Below are positions 54,401 through 64,000 of a stretch of 64,000 nucleotides of DNA, one piece after another. The DNA is taken from contig NC_092679.1 in the NCBI RefSeq assembly GCF_964355755.1, positions 10,032,932 to 10,096,931 on the forward strand. The letters run 5' to 3'. Positions within the stretch are counted from its first letter, which is position 1; every line of letters begins with the position of its first letter. Under the pieces are notes generated by a model. It searched no databases and had not been told where the DNA came from. It was given only the letters and a program-made list of their open reading frames with translations. Source of the stretch: Antedon mediterranea (lineage: Eukaryota; Echinodermata; Crinoidea; Comatulida; Antedonidae). The position numbers were made by a program, and so were the translations under genes.

Positions 54401-55066
54401 TATTCTAAGCGCTTTTATGTTTTTATGTTAACAACTTTTTTAGAAAATCACAAAATGGTCTAAAACGTCTCCAAATGCGATTTGAAGGTATTCTAAGCAC
54501 TTTGGTGTTTTTATGTTAACAAGTTTTTTCGAAAATCACAAAATGGTCTAAAACGTCTCCAAATGCGATTTGAAGCTATTCTGTACACTTTGATGTTTTT
54601 ATGTTAACATTTTTTTTCGAAAATCACAAAATGGTCTAAAACGTCTCCAAATGCGATTTGAAGCTATTTTAAGCACTTTGGTGTTTTTGTGTTAACAAGT
54701 TTTGAAAATCACAAAATTGTCTAAAACGTCTCCAAATGCGATTTGAAGCTATTCTGTACACTTTGATGTTTTTATGTTAACAAGTTATTTCGAAAATCAC
54801 AAATGGGTCTAAAATGTCTCGAAATGCGATTTGAAGCTATTCTGTACACTTTGCTATTTTGTGTGAAAATTTTTTGTCCAAATGCTCAAAATGGTCAAAA
54901 ACGTTTTTAAATACGATATTACGCTATTTTGTGCTCTTTGATGTTTTTGTGTGAAAAGTTTTATCGAAATGCTCAAAATGGTCTAAAACGGTTTCTAATG
55001 TGATTTTAAGCACTTTGATGTTTTTGTGTAACCAAGTTTTTTCGAAAATCACAAAATGGTCTAAAA
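51414..55066 (-). repeat. 88-bp satellite 2, inverted block 1, with 1,475-bp higher-order repeat
   Basis: The same monomers (types A, B, C) now on the minus strand. A segment recurs with an offset of 1,475 bp: the variant TTTTCTGTTTTTAT at about 52,601 and 54,076, and GCGCTTTTATG at 52,934 and 54,409. The frame at 54,924-55,133 is satellite read-through. Confidence 0.95.
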
Positions 55067-55156
55067 TAATGAAAACATTTCTTCTGGTTTCGATTCGTAT
55101 AATAATATAAGTAGTTCTTTGATAGTAAACCAATACAACTTACGTTGGCAAGACAG

Positions 55157-55187
55157 TTTCGTCTAGCTGTCAGCTTGACTTCTTCAG
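55157..55187 (-). ncRNA. Hammerhead-ribozyme-like core in the Penelope-like 3' region
   Basis: On the minus strand CTGAAGA (55,181-55,187) fits the hammerhead CUGANGA box and GAAA (55,157-55,160) the second box. Between them is a clean hairpin: GUC pairs with GAC and AGCU with AGCU, with an A-A mismatch. Hammerhead motifs are established in Penelope-like elements. Stems I and III are weak here and I could not fix a good cleavage triplet, so this may be a decayed copy. Confidence 0.45.
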
Positions 55188-55200
55188 TTGCTATGATGCG

Positions 55201-56196
55201 TTATGGCGCCGATTGGTCTCCTTTCCAGCCACTAGATGATTTTGTTGTGTAGCCTAGGGGACCAGTCGTCGTCAGAAGCTGATCGTAAATGTGAGATAGT
55301 TGGTGCGCGCCTTCGTCTCTATTCATCTTTGTATTTTTATTTTGCTTTCTTATGCTGATGCTTTCTTTAATTTTACGTTTAAGCCAAACTTGTTCTTTGT
55401 GTAGTACCTCTATCTTATCCCAGTTAGGTATGTGGTTGTGTGTGGTCATATGGTCCGTGATTGCTGATTTATGTAAAATGGAGGACGAAACTTTCCGTGA
55501 TGCACGCGTCTGCATGTTCTGTGTGTTTTCCTCAACATCTTTCTTGTGCTCTTTAATTCTGGTTTTGAGTGCCCTACCCGTTTCCCCAATGTACACCATC
55601 TCACAGTTGGTGCACCCCACTTTGTAGACGACACCACAGGAATCCTCTTTGCATGCTTTATCTTTCGGTCGGACGATTAAGTTTTTAATTTTGTTAGATG
55701 GTTTAAAGTATGTTCGTATGTTATATTTTTTAAATGTTCTCTTGATTTTCTCTGACAGGCCTTGAATATATGGGATGGATATCGACCCTCTTATATCTTC
55801 TGTTTCGGGTTGTTTGTCCGTTTTTTGTTTATCTAGGTTACGTTGTACCTTTCTAATCGTCCATGTAGGGTAGTTGCATTGTTTAAGTGAAGTATGTATC
55901 ATCTCAGTTTCGTTCTGTTTGTCTGGATTATTTGTGATTATCGTGTTACATCTGTGTAGAAGTGTGCGGATAACGGATAACTTGTGTTGTAGAGGATGAT
56001 GTGAGTTAAAGTCCAAGTATTGATTTGTGTGGGTGGCTTTCCTAAAAACTTTAGTGTTGATTTTGCCTTCCCCATCAACTAAAATTTGCGTATCCAAGAA
56101 TGGGATAGAGTTGTCTGTTAAGGACATTTCTTCGCAAGTGAAATTAATGTCATCATCGATTTTGTTTAAAGTGTTGTAATAATGGTTGTGTCGCAT
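55201..56196 (-). CDS. Penelope-like RT end plus GIY-YIG endonuclease
   Basis: 331 residues from ATG 56,196. Residues 20-70 are the end of the RT (NSIPFLDTQI, FRKATHTNQYLDFNSHHP). Residues 182-260 are a GIY-YIG nuclease: C182, C187, C195 and C198 (Cys pairs typical of Penelope-like nucleases), GVVYK (188-192), YIGETGRAL (202-210), R213, E216. The catalytic RT motif YVDD lies just upstream (about 56,226-56,237) in another frame, so there is a frameshift near 56,190 besides the truncation. The nuclease half is open and its key residues are in place, but the protein cannot act as RT. Confidence 0.9.
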   Translation of the reverse strand: MRHNHYYNTLNKIDDDINFTCEEMSLTDNSIPFLDTQILVDGEGKINTKVFRKATHTNQYLDFNSHHPLQHKLSVIRTLLHRCNTIITNNPDKQNETEMIHTSLKQCNYPTWTIRKVQRNLDKQKTDKQPETEDIRGSISIPYIQGLSEKIKRTFKKYNIRTYFKPSNKIKNLIVRPKDKACKEDSCGVVYKVGCTNCEMVYIGETGRALKTRIKEHKKDVEENTQNMQTRASRKVSSSILHKSAITDHMTTHNHIPNWDKIEVLHKEQVWLKRKIKESISIRKQNKNTKMNRDEGAHQLSHIYDQLLTTTGPLGYTTKSSSGWKGDQSAP

Positions 56197-56252
56197 CCTT
56201 GGGAATTATTGTTATAATGTCATCTACATACCTTTTCCACATCCTCGGTTTT

Positions 56253-56486
56253 AAATCACAAAATGGTCTAAAACGTCTCCAAATGCGATTCGAAGCTATT
56301 CTAAGCACTTTGGTGTTTTTATGTTAACAAGTTTTTTTCGAAAATCACAAAATGGTCTAAAACGTCTCAAAGTGCGATTTGAAGCTATTCTGTACACTTT
56401 GATGTTTTTATGTTAACAAGTTTTTTCGAAAATCACAAAATGGTCTAAAATGTCTCCAAATGCGATTTGAAGCTATTCTGTACACT
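56253..56486 (-). repeat. 88-bp satellite 2, inverted block 2
   Basis: About 2.6 type A monomers on the minus strand between two insertions. Confidence 0.95.
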
Positions 56487-57468
56487 GCTTCGCACACCAC
56501 TTTCGATCACACGCGTTTCAATACGCACTCATTCAGAATTGGTAGGGCTACACAACTACATAACATGGGAGCAAATGAGAAGGAGATCATGACCACGGGT
56601 AGATGAAAAAGCGATGCGTACAAACAATATATACGACCTCATTGCATAACTTTAAGTAACAAGTAACATTATAAATTACCAATGATCCCATAGGCAAGGC
56701 ATGTACTCAAAGTCTTGATTTAATATTCTGTCGACATGCACAAGTTTTCAGGCATCTGCCCAGGCAGTGCCTGCTGTTTAGTATAAGGTTACAGGCATCT
56801 GCTCAGGCAGTGCCTTCTGTTTAGTATTATGGTTCCAGGCATCTGCCCAGGCAGTGCCTTTCTGTTTAGTATTAAGGTTATAGGCATCTGCTCAGGCAGT
56901 GCCTTCTGTTCAGTATTAAGGTTACAGGCATCTGCTCAGGCAGTGCCTTCTGTTCAGTATTAAGTTTAAAGGCATCTGCTCAGGCAGTGCCTTCTGTTCA
57001 GTATTAAGGTTAAAGGCATTTGCTCAGGCAGTGCCTTCCTGTTTGTATTAAGGTTACAGACATCTGCTCAGGCAGTGCCTTCCGTTTCAGCATTTAACTT
57101 TCTCGCCATCTGCCTCACCGTATTATAACTGGCAGTGCATTCTATCCTGCATCATACCAGTTCGCCGAGCGGGGCCTACTGTTTTGGTTCAAATACATCT
57201 GTTCGTGTTTTTCTTTTGGAAGAGTGAACATTCTTGCGTCCACCCTGCATTTACATGGGCTGCTCTCGGCGGTGTTTCACACCTGCCATGGGCTTTTTCC
57301 TGAGCATCCATGTGATATTAGAAAAATAAAATCTGCGTCTAACTTTAATTATTCATATCCACAATCACATGCAGGTTACACGTTTAGAATGTTCATTTTT
57401 CCAATAAAATGTTTATATGCCAGAAAATGATGTTGTATGCTTTTTCTTAAGTCTTTGTGTATCAAAAA
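56487..57468. mobile_element. Unidentified 1-kb insert with a minisatellite
   Basis: Non-satellite DNA in the middle of satellite 2. No coding region, terminal inverted repeats or clear target duplication was found. Its central third is a 44-bp minisatellite (56,749-57,096). The right part has an open frame of 68 residues (57,224-57,430) without recognisable features. It could be a non-autonomous element that carries an internal minisatellite, for instance a Helitron-like one, but nothing proves it. Confidence 0.5.
56749..57096. repeat. 44-bp minisatellite, eight units
   Basis: Eight tandem copies of about 44 bp, each holding CAGGCATCTGCTCAGGCAGT and GCCTTCTGTT, followed by AGTATTAAGGTTA. 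The core AGGCAGTGCCT is an odd palindrome. Units differ by single bases (CTCAGG or CCCAGG). A diverged ninth unit follows to about 57,175. Confidence 0.9.
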
Positions 57469-60400
57469 TAAGCTATTTTGTGCTCTTTGATGTTTTTTTG
57501 TGAAAAGTTTTATCGAAATGCTCAAAATGGTCTAAAACAGTTTCTAATGTGATTTTAAGCACTTTGATGTTTTTGTGGAACCAAGTTTTTTCGAAAATCA
57601 CAAAATGGTCTAAAAGGTCTCCAAATGCGATTTGAAGCTATTCTAAGCACTTTTGTGTTTTTGTGTAACCAAGTTTTTTCGAAAATCACAAAATGGTCGA
57701 AAACGTCTCCAAATGCGATTTGAAGCTATTCTGTACACTTTGATGTTTTTATGTTTTTTTTAGAAAATCACAAAATGGTCTAAAACGTCTCCAAATGCGA
57801 TTTTATGCTATTCTAAGCACTTTGGTGTTTTTATGTTAACAAGTTTTTTCGAAAATCACAAAATGGTCTAAAACGTCTCCAAATTCGATTTGAAGCTTTT
57901 CTGTACACTTTGATGTTTTTATGGTATTAACAACTTTTTTCGAAAATCACAGAATGGTCTAAAACGTCTCCAAATAGGATTTGAAGTTATTCTGTACACT
58001 TTGATGTTTTTATGTTAACAAGTTTTTTTCGAAAATCACAAAATGGTCTCAAACGTCTCCAAATGCGATTTGAAGCTGTTGTAAGCACTTTTGTGTTTTT
58101 ATGTTAACAAGTTTTTTCGAAAATCACAAAATGGTCTAAAATGTCTCAAAATGCGATTTGAAGCTATTCTTAGCACATTGGTGTTTTTATGTTAACAAGT
58201 TTATTCGAAAATCACAAAATGGTCTAAAACGTCTCCAAATGCGATTTGAAGCTATTCTGTACACTTTGATGTTTTGTGTGAAAAATTTTTGTCGAAATGC
58301 TCAAAATGGTCTAAAACGTTCTTAAATACGATATTAAGCTATTTCGTGCTTTTTGATGTTTTTGTGTAATCAAGTTTTTTCGAAAATTACAAAATGGTTT
58401 AAAATGTCTCCAAATGCGATTTTATGCTATTCTAAGCACTTTGATGTTTTTATGGTAACAACTTTTTTCGAAAATCACAGAATGGTCTAAAACGTCTCCA
58501 AATTCGATTTGAAGCTATTCTGTACACTTTGATGTTTTTATGGTAACAACTTTTTTCGAAAATCACGGAATGGTCTAAAACGTCTCCAAATGGGATTTGA
58601 AGTTATTCTGTACACTTTGATGTTTTTATGTTAACAAGTTTTTTTCGAAAATCACAAAATGGTCTCAAACGTCTCCATATGCGATTTGAAGCTGTTGTAA
58701 GCACTTTTGTGTTTTTATGTTAACAAGTTTTTTCGAAAATCACAAAATGGTCTAAAATGTCCCAAAATGCGATTTGAAGCTATTCTTAGCACATTGGTGT
58801 TTTTATGTTAACAAGTTTATTCGAAAATCACAAAATGGTCTAAAACGTCTCCAAATGCGATTTGAAGCTATTCTGTACACTTTGATGTTTTGTGCGAAAA
58901 TTTTTTGTCGAAATGCTCAAAATGGTCTAAAACGTCTCCAAATGGGATTAGAAGTTATTCTGTACACTTTGATGTTTTTGTGTAACCAAGTTTTTTCGAA
59001 AATCACAAAATGGTTTAAAATGTCTCCAAATGCGATTTGAAGCTATCCTAAGCACTTTGGTGTTTTTATGGTAACAAGTTTTTTCGAAAATCACAAAATG
59101 GTCGAAAACGTCTCCAAATGCGATTTGAAGCTATTCTGTACACTTTGATGTTTTTATGTTAACACTTTTTTTAGAAAATCACAAAATGGTCTAAAACGTC
59201 TCCAAATGCGATTTTATACTATACTGTACACTTTGGTGTTTTTAAGTTAACAACTTTTTTCGAAAATCACAAAATGGTCTAAAACGTCTCCAAATTCGAT
59301 TTGAAGCTATTCTGTACACTTTCATGTTTTTATGGTAACAACTTTTTTCGAAAATCACAGAATGGTCTAAAACGTCTCCAAATGGGATTTGAAGTTATTC
59401 TGTACACTTTGATGTTTTTATGTTAACAAGTTTTTTTCGAAAATCACAAAATAGTCTCAAACGTCTCCAAATGCGATTTGAAGCTGTTGTAAGCACTTTT
59501 GTGTTTTTATGTTAACAAGTTTTTTCGAAAATCACAAAATGGTCTAAAATGTCTCAAAATGCGATTTGAAGCTATTCTTAGCACATTGGTGTTTTTATGT
59601 TAACAAGTTTATTCGAAAATCACAAAATGGTCTAAAACGTCTCCAAATGCGATTTGAAGCTATTCTGTACACTTTGATGTTTTGTGTGAAAAATTTTTGT
59701 CGAAATGCTCAAAATGGTCTAAAACGTTTTTAAATACGATATTAAGCTATTTCGAGCTCTTTGATGTTTTTGTGTAACCAAGTTTTTAAGAAAATTACAA
59801 AATGGTTTAAAATGTCTCCAAATGCGATTTTATGCTATTCTAAGCACTTTGGTGTTTTTATGTTAACAAGTTTTTTCGAAAATCACAAAATGGTCTAAAA
59901 CGTCTCCAAATTCGATTTGAAGCTATTCTGTACACTTTGATGTTTTTATGGTAACAACTTTTTTCGAAAATCACAGAATGGTCTAAAACGTCTCCAATTG
60001 GGATTTGAAGTTATTCTGTAAACTTTGATGTTTTTATGTTAACAAGTTTTTTTCGAAAATCACAAAATGGTCTCAAACGTCTCCAAATGCGATTTGAAGC
60101 TGTTGTAAGCACTTTTGTGTTTTATGTTAACAAGTTTTTTCGAAAATCACAAAATGGTCTAAAATGTCTCAAAATGCGATTTGAAGCTATTCTTAGCACA
60201 TTGGTGTTTTTATGTTAACAAGTTTATTCGAAAATCACAAAATGGTCTAAAACGTCTCCAAATGCAATTTGAAGCTATTCTGTACACTTTGATGTTTTTG
60301 TGTAACCAAGTTTTTTCGAAAATCACAAAATGGTCTAAAATGTCTCCAAATGCGATTTGAAGCTATCCTAAGCACTTTGGTGTTTTTATGGTAACAAGTT

Positions 60401-62383
60401 TTTTCGAAAATCACAAAATGGTCGAAAACGTCTCCAAATGCGATTTGAAGCTATTCTGTACACTTTGATGTTTTTATGTTAACACCTTTTTTAGAAAATC
60501 ACAAAATGGTCTAAAACGTCTCCAAATGCGATTTTATACTATACTGTACACTTTGGTGTTTTTATGGTAACAACTTTTTTCGAAAATCACAAAATGGTCT
60601 AAAACGTCTCCAAATTCGATTTGAAGCTATTCTGTACACTTTGATGTTTTTATGGTAACAACTTTTTTCGAAAATCACAGAATGGTCTAAAACGTCTCCA
60701 AATGGGATTTGAAGTTATTCTGTACACTTTGATGTTTTTATGTTAACAAGTTTTTTTCGAAAATCACAAAATAGTCTCAAACGTCTCCAAATGCGATTTG
60801 AAGCTGTTGTAAGCACTTTTGTGTTTTTATGTTAACAAGTTTTTTCGAAAATCACAAAATGGTCTAAAATGTCTCAAAATGCGATTTGAAGTTATTCTTA
60901 GCACATTGGTGTTTTTATGTTAACAAGTTTATTCGAAAATCACAAAATGGTCTAAAACGTCTCCAAATGCGATTTGAAGCTATTCTGTACACTTTGATGT
61001 TTTGTGTGAAAAATTTTTGTCGAAATGCTCAAAATGGTCTAAAACGTTTTCAAATACGATATTAAGCTATTTCGTGCTCTTTGATGTTTTTGTGTAACCA
61101 AGTTTTTCGAAAATCACAAAATGGTTTAAAATGTCTCCAAATGCGATTTGAAGCTATCCTAAGCACTTTGGTGTTTTTATGGAAACAAGTTTTTTCGAAA
61201 ATCACAAAATGGTCGAAAACGTCTCCAAATGCGATTTGAAGCTATTCTGTACACTTTGAGGTTTTATGTTAACACCTTTTTTAGAAAATCACAAAATGGT
61301 CTAAAACGTCTCCAAATGCGATTTTATGTTATTCTAAGCACTTTGGTGTTTTTATGTTAGCAATTTTTTTCGAAAATCACAAAATGGTCTAAAACGTTTC
61401 CAAATTCGATTTGAAGCTATTCTGTACACTTTGATGTTTTTATGGTAACAACTTTTTTCGAAAATCACAGAATGGTCTAAAACGTCTCCAAATGGGATTT
61501 GAAGTTATTCTGTAAACTTTGATGTTTTTATGTTAACAAGTTTTTTTCGAAAATCACAAAATGGTCTCAAACGTCTCCAAATGCGATTTGAAGCGTCTAA
61601 AACGTTTTTAAATACGATATTAAGCTATTTCGTGCTCTTTGATGTTTTTGTGTAACCAAGTTTTTTCGAAAATCACAAAATGCGATTTGAAGCTATCCTA
61701 AGCACTTTGGTGTTTTTATGGTAACAAGTTTTTTCGAAAATCACAAAATGGTCGAAAACGTCTCCAAATGCGATTTGAAGCAATTCTGTACACTTTGATG
61801 TTTTTATGTTAACACCTTTTTTAGAAAATCACAAAATGGTCTAAAACGTCTCCAAATGCGATTTTATGCTATTCTAAGCACTTTGGTGTTTTTATGTTAA
61901 CAAGTTTTTTCGAAAATCACAAAATGGTCTAAAACGTCTCCAAATTCGATTTGAAGCTATTCTGTACACTTTGATGTTTTTATGGTAACAACTTTTTTCG
62001 AAAATCACAGAATAGTCTAAAACGTCTCCAAATGGGATTTGAAGTTATTCTGTACACTTTGATGTTTTTATGTTAACAAGTTTTTTTCGAAAATCACAAA
62101 ATGGTCTCAAACGTCTCCAAATGCGATTTGAAGCGTCTAACACGTTTTTAAATACGATATTAAGCTATTTCGTGCTCTTTGATGTTTTTGTGTAACCAAG
62201 TTTTTTCGAAAATCACAAAATGCGATTTGAAGCTATCCTAAGCACTTTGGTGTTTTTATGGTAACAAGTTTTTTCGAAAATCACAAAATGGTCGAAAACG
62301 TCTCCAAATGCGATTTGAAGCTATTCTGTACACTTTGATGTTTTTATGTTAACAAGTTTTTTCGAAAATCACAAAATGGTCTA
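57469..62383 (-). repeat. 88-bp satellite 2, inverted block 3, with 1,320- and 540-bp higher-order repeats
   Basis: Minus-oriented monomers. About 59,100-59,780 recurs with an offset of exactly 1,320 bp, 15 x 88 (for example TTAACAC followed by a T run at 59,159 and 60,479). Near the right edge a 540-bp unit is repeated: AAGCGTCTAA at 61,591 and 62,131. The variant AAGCTGTTGTAAGC marks recurrent positions (about 58,072, 58,690, 59,480, 60,096, 60,800). The array ends at GTCTAGAACG at about 62,383. Confidence 0.95.
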
Positions 62384-63038
62384 GAACGTAATACATATTT
62401 ACACTAGGCTAGGCCCTAGGCTTGCACTTAACCTCCTACTGTACTGGGCCTAGGCCTATTTCTTTATGGTGGCCGCACAGAGGAGGAAGTGCGTGATTAC
62501 GCTAGACCTGCCGGCGGGCATATTAGCTATTATATACATTTACTTAAAGATGTATTGTCCCTCAAAATCATGAAAAATAAAGATTTTTAAAATCAGACTT
62601 TGAATAGGCCATTTTGCAGTTTTAATGAAGTTGTTCACTTCCATAAGAAAAAAAACGGGGGAAAAAAATTATTTCACTTATAAAAAGACAAAATAAATAG
62701 TTAAATTACCCAAAAACTCATTGTCTTCCAGACAATTTGACCATTTTTTTGCTTTAAATTACATTTTTCTCAGGTAAATAAATTTTTGTCAGACCCAATT
62801 TTTTGTGAGAGTGAATAACTATTATGTGACATTAAAATAACATATTCAACAAAAATTTCCTTTAAAAAACAACACTGATTTGTTTCTTTAGATAAAGGCT
62901 AATACAATAAAGAAAATTTTGTTTACTACTTTTTATATATAAATTTAGTATTATTGTAAGTGGTGTTTAATTTTTTTGGGTGGGAAATATGTTTTTATTT
63001 AAAAAGGAGAAATGTTTCACTTTGTTTTGGTTTTTCAG
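62384..63038. other. Non-satellite DNA, no gene seen; possible intron or 5' flank
   Basis: 655 bp. The first 60 bp contain AGGCCTA-type words (CTAGGCTAGGCCCTAGGC). The rest is AT-rich with no open frame. Just before 63,039 there is a pyrimidine-rich stretch ending in TTTTTCAG, as at a splice acceptor. Confidence 0.5.
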
Positions 63039-63104
63039 ATGTCGGATTCGTCAGATTCGAATGATTCAGAGTCAAAAAATGCAACAATCTTAACAAGAAT
63101 GAGG
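63039..63104 (+). CDS. Possible 66-bp host exon encoding a Ser/Asp-rich N-terminus
   Basis: 22 codons in phase, starting at an ATG directly after TTTGGTTTTTCAG (acceptor-like) and ending directly before GTACGT (donor-like). The peptide is MSDSSDSNDSESKNATILTR plus MR. The acidic Ser-rich start looks like a protein N-terminus. The exon length divisible by three and both splice signals are the evidence; there is no domain to recognise. It could also be a piece of an unrecognised transposon. It is the only plausible host coding piece in the window and the only plus-strand one. Confidence 0.35.
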
Positions 63105-63153
63105 GTACGTTTATTGTAAATACATAATATAAAAATAACGCTTAAAAGAGAAC

Positions 63154-63187
63154 GACGTTTCGACTCCATCATGGGGTCATTATCAAG
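63154..63187 (-). ncRNA. Hammerhead-like motif in the second Penelope-like element
   Basis: On the minus strand a TTGATAAT box, then a hairpin (GACCCC, loop, GGAGTC, one mismatch), then GAAACGTC. This order matches hammerhead ribozymes found in Penelope-like elements, but the first box departs from CUGANGA, so it is probably decayed or a related non-cleaving remnant. Confidence 0.35.
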
Positions 63188-63469
63188 TCCAATGAATAAA
63201 ATATAAAACAACAACTAATTAAGTAGCACAAGCCAAGGGTCAAAGTTTAAATAACAAAAGACCTATTGTCTAACATCCTGTCAAATGAAAAGCTTAGCTT
63301 TTACAGAGTCACTTTGTTTATTCAGACTAGGTTTTAATTGTCTGATATACAACATTTCATAGATAAGACAGTAAAATTTGTTTTTGCGTTTCCTAAGTAT
63401 ACTAAAACATGAATTAATTTTACTTGGATTAACAATCACGTTATGATCCTTCAAAATGCTGTCCTATTA

Positions 63470-63999
63470 AGCATCTACTATGTTCAACAATGCGTTGGTA
63501 GAGGTGTCGGCATGTTTATCCCACATAACTTGCATCGCACAAGTCACATTTAAATTTATACACAACACATTGTTGACTTATAATAGTAGGTTTCTTTTCG
63601 ACTTTCCTAATGTTATCTTTAACTTTTTTTACTTATGAATACAGGGACAATGTTTTTGTTTATCTTGTGACTTAGTTGGCATAGTTGTCGCTTGACGGAG
63701 TTCACAGATTTCTGGTCTTTGAATGGCAGGATGATTCGCACTGGTATTTCGGATAAATCTGTTTCACCTTCTGCAGTGTTGTTATTGCTCTCTGCTGGTT
63801 TAAAGTTCTGTATGGTTGTTGTTATTAGTTCATCTGGATATTTCAGACGCTTAAAAATCTTCCTTAGAATTTCACATTCATCATTAAAAAGCTGGTGGGT
63901 CGACGATAGTTTGTAAGCCCGATTTAACATAGTTATAACAAGGTCAACAGCCATTAAGTCGCGTGCTACAATGCATAGTGATACCGGACCGACAAACAA
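63470..63999 (-). pseudogene. Penelope-like RT C-terminus and broken GIY-YIG domain
   Basis: The open part (63,619-63,999, partial at the window edge) reads NRAYKLSSTHQLFNDE, FKRLKYPDELI and VRIILPFKDQKSVNSVKRQL, a conserved C-terminal RT region of Penelope-like elements. It stops at an A-run frameshift. In the next frame QQCVVYKFKCDLCDASYVG is the beginning of a GIY-YIG nuclease with the Cys pair, but the following codon is a stop where an aromatic residue is usual, and another frame break comes soon after. Not functional. Confidence 0.82.
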
Positions 64000-64000
64000 A

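Larger units (their letters stand above)
55067..56252 (-). mobile_element. 5'-truncated Penelope-like element
   Basis: 1.19 kb on the minus strand in the inverted satellite. It retains only the end of the RT (starting just before YVDD), the linker, the GIY-YIG nuclease and about 130 bp of 3' sequence. A 21-bp satellite stretch is present at both ends (55,046-55,066 and 56,253-56,273), which could be the target duplication, though the satellite makes this uncertain. Truncated upstream, as Penelope-like copies often are. Confidence 0.9.
63112..64000 (-). mobile_element. Second Penelope-like element, decayed, runs off the window
   Basis: Minus-strand element of another Penelope-like family, extending beyond the right edge. 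It holds the RT C-terminal part (63,619-63,999), a broken GIY-YIG domain (about 63,470-63,620) and a non-coding 3' region with a hammerhead-like hairpin (63,154-63,187). The exact 3' end is not clear; it lies close to the GTACGT at 63,105. Confidence 0.8.

Noticed and set aside
16731-62383. CRISPR-like regular spacing
   Set aside because: The 88-bp units are contiguous tandem monomers without unique spacers, in a eukaryotic context; likewise the 44-bp minisatellite.

Overview
This 64-kb window is eukaryotic, most likely from a marine invertebrate. It is a heterochromatin-like region made of two tandem satellites, into which many transposable elements have inserted, some of them nested. No bacterial gene organisation, tRNA, rRNA or CRISPR array is visible. 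The element mix (Ty3/gypsy, CR1/Jockey-type LINEs, DIRS/Ngaro-like, Penelope-like with GIY-YIG, PIF/Harbinger) and TAGGCCTA-type words near 62.4 kb would fit an echinoderm or hemichordate, but this is only a guess.

Layout. 1-16,532: a pyrimidine-rich satellite with a unit of about 15-21 bp (CTCTCTCGCTGATCTAT type), split by a young 7.28-kb Ty3/gypsy element (7,974-15,249, minus strand) whose 787-bp LTRs differ at about three bases and whose gag-pol frame carries one in-frame TGA. 16,533-16,730: a short spacer flanked by 14-bp direct repeats. 16,731-42,572: an 88-bp satellite in plus orientation, interrupted by a gypsy remnant (RNase H + PPT + LTR-like), a PIF/Harbinger element with TTA duplication, a 2.06-kb almost perfect palindrome with a 6-bp duplication, and a CR1/Jockey-type LINE. 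Part of that LINE and its satellite flank is repeated as a 3,596-bp tandem duplication.

42,573-51,284: a second, decayed LINE (ORF1 with coiled coil, SGNH esterase and CCHC knuckles; APE endonuclease; RT) with an apparent 11-bp target duplication. It is itself split by a 3.65-kb DIRS/Ngaro-like fragment (SGNH ORF, gag, RT) bounded by 45-bp direct repeats. One junction makes an open reading frame that runs from the DIRS-type RT into the LINE RT. 51,296-62,383: the 88-bp satellite again; it flips to minus orientation at about 51,413. Here it is interrupted by a Penelope-like element with GIY-YIG nuclease and a hammerhead-like motif, and by a 1-kb insert with a 44-bp minisatellite.

62,384-64,000: the array ends in low-copy-looking DNA with one possible 66-bp host exon (plus strand) and a second decayed Penelope-like element on the minus strand that runs off the window.

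All recognisable element ORFs lie on the minus strand. There is no host operon or pathway. The biology here is satellite evolution (higher-order repeats, duplication, inversion) and nested retrotransposition. The gypsy gag-pol and the 34-39 kb LINE are nearest to intact; most others are visibly broken.
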